From contig NZ_CP045096.1 of NCBI RefSeq assembly GCF_009184865.1, positions 4,464,001-4,528,000 on the forward strand: a stretch of DNA of 64,000 nucleotides. The letters run 5' to 3'. A model generated the notes under the pieces. The model made no database searches. It saw only the letters and a program-made list of their open reading frames with translations, and was not told where the DNA came from. This stretch comes from Streptomyces phaeolivaceus (GTDB taxonomy: Bacteria; Actinomycetota; Actinomycetes; Streptomycetales; Streptomycetaceae). Below, one piece after another: positions 61,125-64,000 of the stretch. Position 1 is the first letter of the stretch, and each line of letters begins with the position of its first letter. A program made the position numbers and the translations under genes.

Positions 61125-61259
61125 TGGGCGGGTGCGGGTGGGTGGGGGCTTCTCGCGCAGTTCCCCGCGCTCCTCGAAAAGCAGGGGCTGCGCCCCGTGC
61201 TTTTTGCTTCTGGGGGCGCGGGGAACTGCGCGAGAAGCCCCACGCACCCGCACCCGCCG
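61125..61259. repeat. dispersed palindromic repeat, copy 4
   Basis: The inverted repeat has CGCGCAGTTCCCCGCGC arms and GTGCGGGTG ends. It lies between two same-strand genes, the Hsp90-like and DUF3027 genes. Confidence 0.9.
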
Positions 61260-61292
61260 ACGAGACCCGAACCCCCGAGCTATGAGGCGCCC

Positions 61293-62225
61293 CTACGAAT
61301 GCCCCAGATCCGCCTCGGCCTCGGTCTCCTCCGACCCCACGGACACCGACCCGGAATCCGGCGACGGCCGCAGCGGGAAGGGGTCCACCCGGGTCTCGTC
61401 GAGGCGGGGCGGGGCCGACCGGGGCGGGGCCGGCATGACCGCCGCCTCGGAGTGCCCCCCGCACCCGTACGTCAGGGACACCATCCGCCCGTCCGCCGGG
61501 GCGAACTCGTTCGCGCACACCCCGAAGGCCTGCCCGAGGGAGCCGCCGATCGGCACAAGGAATCCACAACTGACACACGCGGCGGGCGCGGCCTGCGCCA
61601 TCGCCGTCTTCGCGCCGAACCCTTCATCCCAGCGGTCCGCGGCCGTGTGCAGCCCGTACCGGGACAGGACACGGGCGCGCCGCATGCCGAGTTCCTCGGC
61701 GACGGCCGCGATCGAGCCACGGGTCGGCGCGAACGGCAGGTTCGCCGGCACCCCGCCGGTGACCTCGGCGTCCTCCGCCTCCACCAGCTCGGCCATGTCG
61801 TGCGAGACGGGGGAGTTCGGCAGCGGTTCGTCCTCGCCGGAGTACCCGGGCTCCAGGCGCAGATCCTCGGCGTCCGTGGGCAGCAGGTCGCCGGGGCCCA
61901 TGTCACCGGGCCGGAGCCGCTCGCTCCACGGCACCCACTCCGGTGCGAGCAGCGCGTCGGGGCCGGGGAGCAGGACGACCTCGTCCAGCGTCACGAACTT
62001 CGACCGGGAGGCGCGGGCGACGGTGACGGCCCAGCGCCAGCCCCGGTAGCCCATCTCCTTGCATTCGAAGAAGTGCGTCACGACCCGGTCGCCCTCGGAG
62101 ACGAGCCCCGCGTGTTCGCCGACCACGCCTGGCGCGGCGGCCTCCTCGGCGGCGGAGCGGGCGAGGTCGACGGCCTCGGCGCACAGACGGTCGGGGGTGC
62201 GGCTTCGCGTTGTCGCTGCGCTCAC
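61293..62225 (-). CDS. DUF3027 family protein
   Basis: This 310-residue protein starts at a GTG (VSAATTRSRTPDRLCAEAVD). It contains EHAGLVSEGDRVVTHFFECK, YRGWRWAVTVARASRSKFVT, and a C-terminal Cys-rich segment CVSCGFLVPIGGSLGQAFGV ... VCANEFAPADG ... TYGCGGHSEAAV with four cysteines that could bind zinc. DUF3027 genes are typical of actinobacteria and have no assigned function. It lies upstream of the large ATPase on the same strand, separated by repeat copy 4. Confidence 0.88.
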   Translation of the reverse strand: MSAATTRSRTPDRLCAEAVDLARSAAEEAAAPGVVGEHAGLVSEGDRVVTHFFECKEMGYRGWRWAVTVARASRSKFVTLDEVVLLPGPDALLAPEWVPWSERLRPGDMGPGDLLPTDAEDLRLEPGYSGEDEPLPNSPVSHDMAELVEAEDAEVTGGVPANLPFAPTRGSIAAVAEELGMRRARVLSRYGLHTAADRWDEGFGAKTAMAQAAPAACVSCGFLVPIGGSLGQAFGVCANEFAPADGRMVSLTYGCGGHSEAAVMPAPPRSAPPRLDETRVDPFPLRPSPDSGSVSVGSEETEAEADLGHS

Positions 62226-62507
62226 AGGTATCGCTTCTCTCCTACGCCGTCTCACGAGTGCGCCTCCCTCGGCGGGGGGTGCGGACGGAGCGGACCAGTG
62301 GGCCGCGTCGACGTCCGCGCCCGATCGCACTCGGGCGCACCTATGTCATCCATTCTGCGGGATGAACGAGAGGCGCGCGGCCGAGAACAACCGCCGCAGG
62401 CGCGCTATGCACGCTACCTTCTCCCGGGCTCCACGCCCACACCGACGTACGGTTCCGCTCCGCCGGGGTTGGCTGGAACGGGGCGCATGAGGGGTGGGGT
62501 GGCCAGG
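62226..62507. other. gap upstream of DUF3027 gene
   Basis: No gene is seen here. The repeat copy 5 begins at about 62508, so the left part probably holds the promoter of the minus-strand DUF3027 gene. Confidence 0.5.
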
Positions 62508-62640
62508 TCGTCGGGCGTCTGCGGGTCCGGTGGGGGCTGGTCGCGCAGTTCCCCGCGCCCCTGAAAAGCACGGGGTGAGCCCGGGACACCCAAGGGGCGC
62601 GGGGAACTGCGCGAGAAGCCCCACCGGCCCGCACCCGACA
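62508..62640. repeat. dispersed palindromic repeat, copy 5 (shortened centre)
   Basis: The inverted repeat has full outer arms (CGCGCAGTTCCCCGCGCCCC and CGCGGGGAACTGCGCG) but lacks the usual inner stem, which suggests loss of its tip. It lies between divergent genes. Confidence 0.9.
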
Positions 62641-62730
62641 ACACACCCCCCTGCCCGTCCCGCAACGCGCCCCACAGCCATCCGAGCGGTAAACCCACTA
62701 CGCCTCCCCTTCTCGGGGCACTATGACGAG

Positions 62731-64000
62731 GTGACCGGCGCCGAGCGGAGCGGAGCGCGCGGATCGGGCCGGGTGACCGGCGCCGTCCGCTCGGTGGGCC
62801 GCGCCCTGCACCTCCCGGTCACCGGCCCGGCCCGAGGCATCCGCAAGGCCACGCACGCCCACGGCGCCGGCGAGTCCGGCCTCGGCAAACTCATCGAACT
62901 GCACGGTGTGAACGGCGCGGGCGATGTGATGATCACGATCTCGCTCGCCTCCACGGTCTTCTTCTCGGTCCCCACCGACGAGGCCCGCGGCCGGGTCGCC
63001 CTGTATCTCGCGATCACCCTCGCCCCCTTCGCCCTCCTCGCCCCCGTCGTCGGCCCCCTCCTGGACCGGCTCCCGCACGGCCGCCGCGCCGCGATGGCGG
63101 GCGCGATGCTGGCCAGGGCGTTCCTCGCCCTGATCCTCGTCGGCGCCGTCGAGACCGGCGGTATCGAGCTGTATCCGGCCGCCCTGGGCGTCCTGGTCGC
63201 GTCGAAGGCGTACGGCGTGGTCCGCAGCGCGGTCGTCCCGCGCCTGCTGCCGCCCAAGTTCTCCCTGGTGAAGGCCAACTCCCGGGTCACCCTGTGCGGG
63301 CTGCTCGCCACCGGTGTCGCCGCGCCCATCGGCGCCGGACTCCAGGCGCTCGGCCCGCGCTGGCCGCTCTACGGCGCCTTCCTGATCTTCGTGGCGGGTA
63401 CGTTCCTCTCCTTCACGCTGCCCGCGAAGGTGGACTCGGCGAAGGGCGAGGACCGGGCCCTGCTCGCCGCGGACCCCGAGCATCTGCACGGGCCGCACCG
63501 CAGCAGCACCCTCAAGCGGCCGGGGCTGCGGACGGTCGGCCCGGCGGTCACCCACGCGCTCGCCGCGAACGCCGCGCTGCGCGGTCTCTCCGGCTTCCTG
63601 ATCTTCTTCCTGGCGTTCCTGCTGCGCATCCATCCGCTGCAGGGGCAGAGCGCCGCCGTCTCCCTGGGCATGGTCGCCGTCGCGGCCGGTGCGGGGAACG
63701 CGCTGGGCACGGCCGTCGGGGCGTGGGCGAGACAGCGGTCGCCGGAGCTGATCATCGTGACCGTCGTCGGTGTGGAACTCGGGGTGGCGATCACGGCGGC
63801 CCTGTTCTTCGGCTGGTTCTTCGTCGCCTTCCTCGCCGCGGTCGCCGGTTTCTCGCAGGCCCTGTCGAAGCTGTCCCTGGACGCCCTGATCCAGCGGGAC
63901 GTCCCCGAACTGGTCCGCACCTCCGCCTTCGCCCGCTCCGAGACGCTGCTCCAGATGTCCTGGGTGGTCGGCGGCGCCATCGGTATCGCCCTCCCCCTCA
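62731..64000 (+). CDS. MFS transporter, truncated by window end
   Basis: From GTG 62731 the frame is open to the last base (about 423 codons seen). The start is VTGAERSGARGSGRVTGAVR; a GTG at 62773 is a possible alternative. Membrane helices and MFS-like features follow: ITISLASTVFFSVPTDEAR, LAPFALLAPVVGPLLDRLP, SVPRLLPPKFSLVKANSRVT-like loop (VVPRLLPPKFSLVKAN), ALGPRWPLYGAFLIFVAGTF and SLGMVAVAAGAGNALGTAVG. This subfamily is common next to DUF3027 in Streptomyces as I recall. Substrate unknown. Confidence 0.88.
   Translation, partial: MTGAERSGARGSGRVTGAVRSVGRALHLPVTGPARGIRKATHAHGAGESGLGKLIELHGVNGAGDVMITISLASTVFFSVPTDEARGRVALYLAITLAPFALLAPVVGPLLDRLPHGRRAAMAGAMLARAFLALILVGAVETGGIELYPAALGVLVASKAYGVVRSAVVPRLLPPKFSLVKANSRVTLCGLLATGVAAPIGAGLQALGPRWPLYGAFLIFVAGTFLSFTLPAKVDSAKGEDRALLAADPEHLHGPHRSSTLKRPGLRTVGPAVTHALAANAALRGLSGFLIFFLAFLLRIHPLQGQSAAVSLGMVAVAAGAGNALGTAVGAWARQRSPELIIVTVVGVELGVAITAALFFGWFFVAFLAAVAGFSQALSKLSLDALIQRDVPELVRTSAFARSETLLQMSWVVGGAIGIALPL

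Overview
The window is high-GC actinobacterial DNA, almost certainly from the chromosome of a Streptomyces. The evidence is GC-biased third codon positions, GTG/TTG starts, a conservon (cvn) locus with a P450, a CebR-type cellulose operator, small proteins typical of the genus, and a dispersed palindromic intergenic repeat present in five copies. I see no rRNA, tRNA, CRISPR array or intact insertion sequence.

Layout. 1-3.1 kb: a candidate cysteine-type leader peptide precedes a frameshifted 2OG-Fe(II) oxygenase; a citrate synthase gene and pdxH then diverge from a promoter region with repeated operator-like motifs. 3.1-12.1 kb: a seven-gene minus-strand operon carries a DinB-like protein, AtuA/DUF1446, acyl-CoA carboxylase carboxyltransferase and biotin carboxylase subunits, acyl-CoA dehydrogenase, enoyl-CoA hydratase and a terminal TetR regulator. 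It resembles the acyclic terpene/leucine (Atu/Liu) pathways and has a palindrome at its head. 12.2-15.9 kb: a decayed ABC exporter, an EamA exporter and an epoxide-hydrolase-like protein. 15.9-19.5 kb: a cluster of small genes including a GntR regulator split into UTRA-only and HTH-only genes. 19.8-23.3 kb: a large FAD/Fe-S oxidoreductase. 23.5-28.9 kb: a conservon (cvnA, cvnB, cvnC, P450) that lacks the usual GTPase cvnD and whose P450 lacks the ExxR arginine. 29-35.9 kb: serC, a small secreted peptide, a Tap-like exported peptidase, a BtrH_N protein, and a GH5-CBM2 cellulase under a CebR box. 36-38.9 kb: a Drr-type ABC exporter with a divergent TetR and two operators 21 bp apart. 38.9-46.4 kb: membrane and secreted proteins, an SGNH hydrolase and an MFS protein with a long Ala/Gly/Thr linker. 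46.6-53.2 kb: an aldo/keto reductase, a 29-residue membrane peptide, thpR, an MFS-MarR pair, a solitary ribbon-helix-helix protein, an AzgA-type purine permease and DUF2530. 53.3-64 kb: a CtpE-like P-type ATPase, two paralogous secreted proteins, a 1060-residue Hsp90/sacsin-like ATPase, a DUF3027 protein, and an MFS transporter that runs off the end.

Themes. Short tandem repeats are unusually dense, often in frame inside genes. Two genes carry single-base indels in G/C runs, so either they are pseudogenes or the assembly has homopolymer errors. The best candidates for new biology are the GTPase-less conservon with its ExxR-less P450, the AtuA operon, the split GntR locus, and the paired secreted paralogs.
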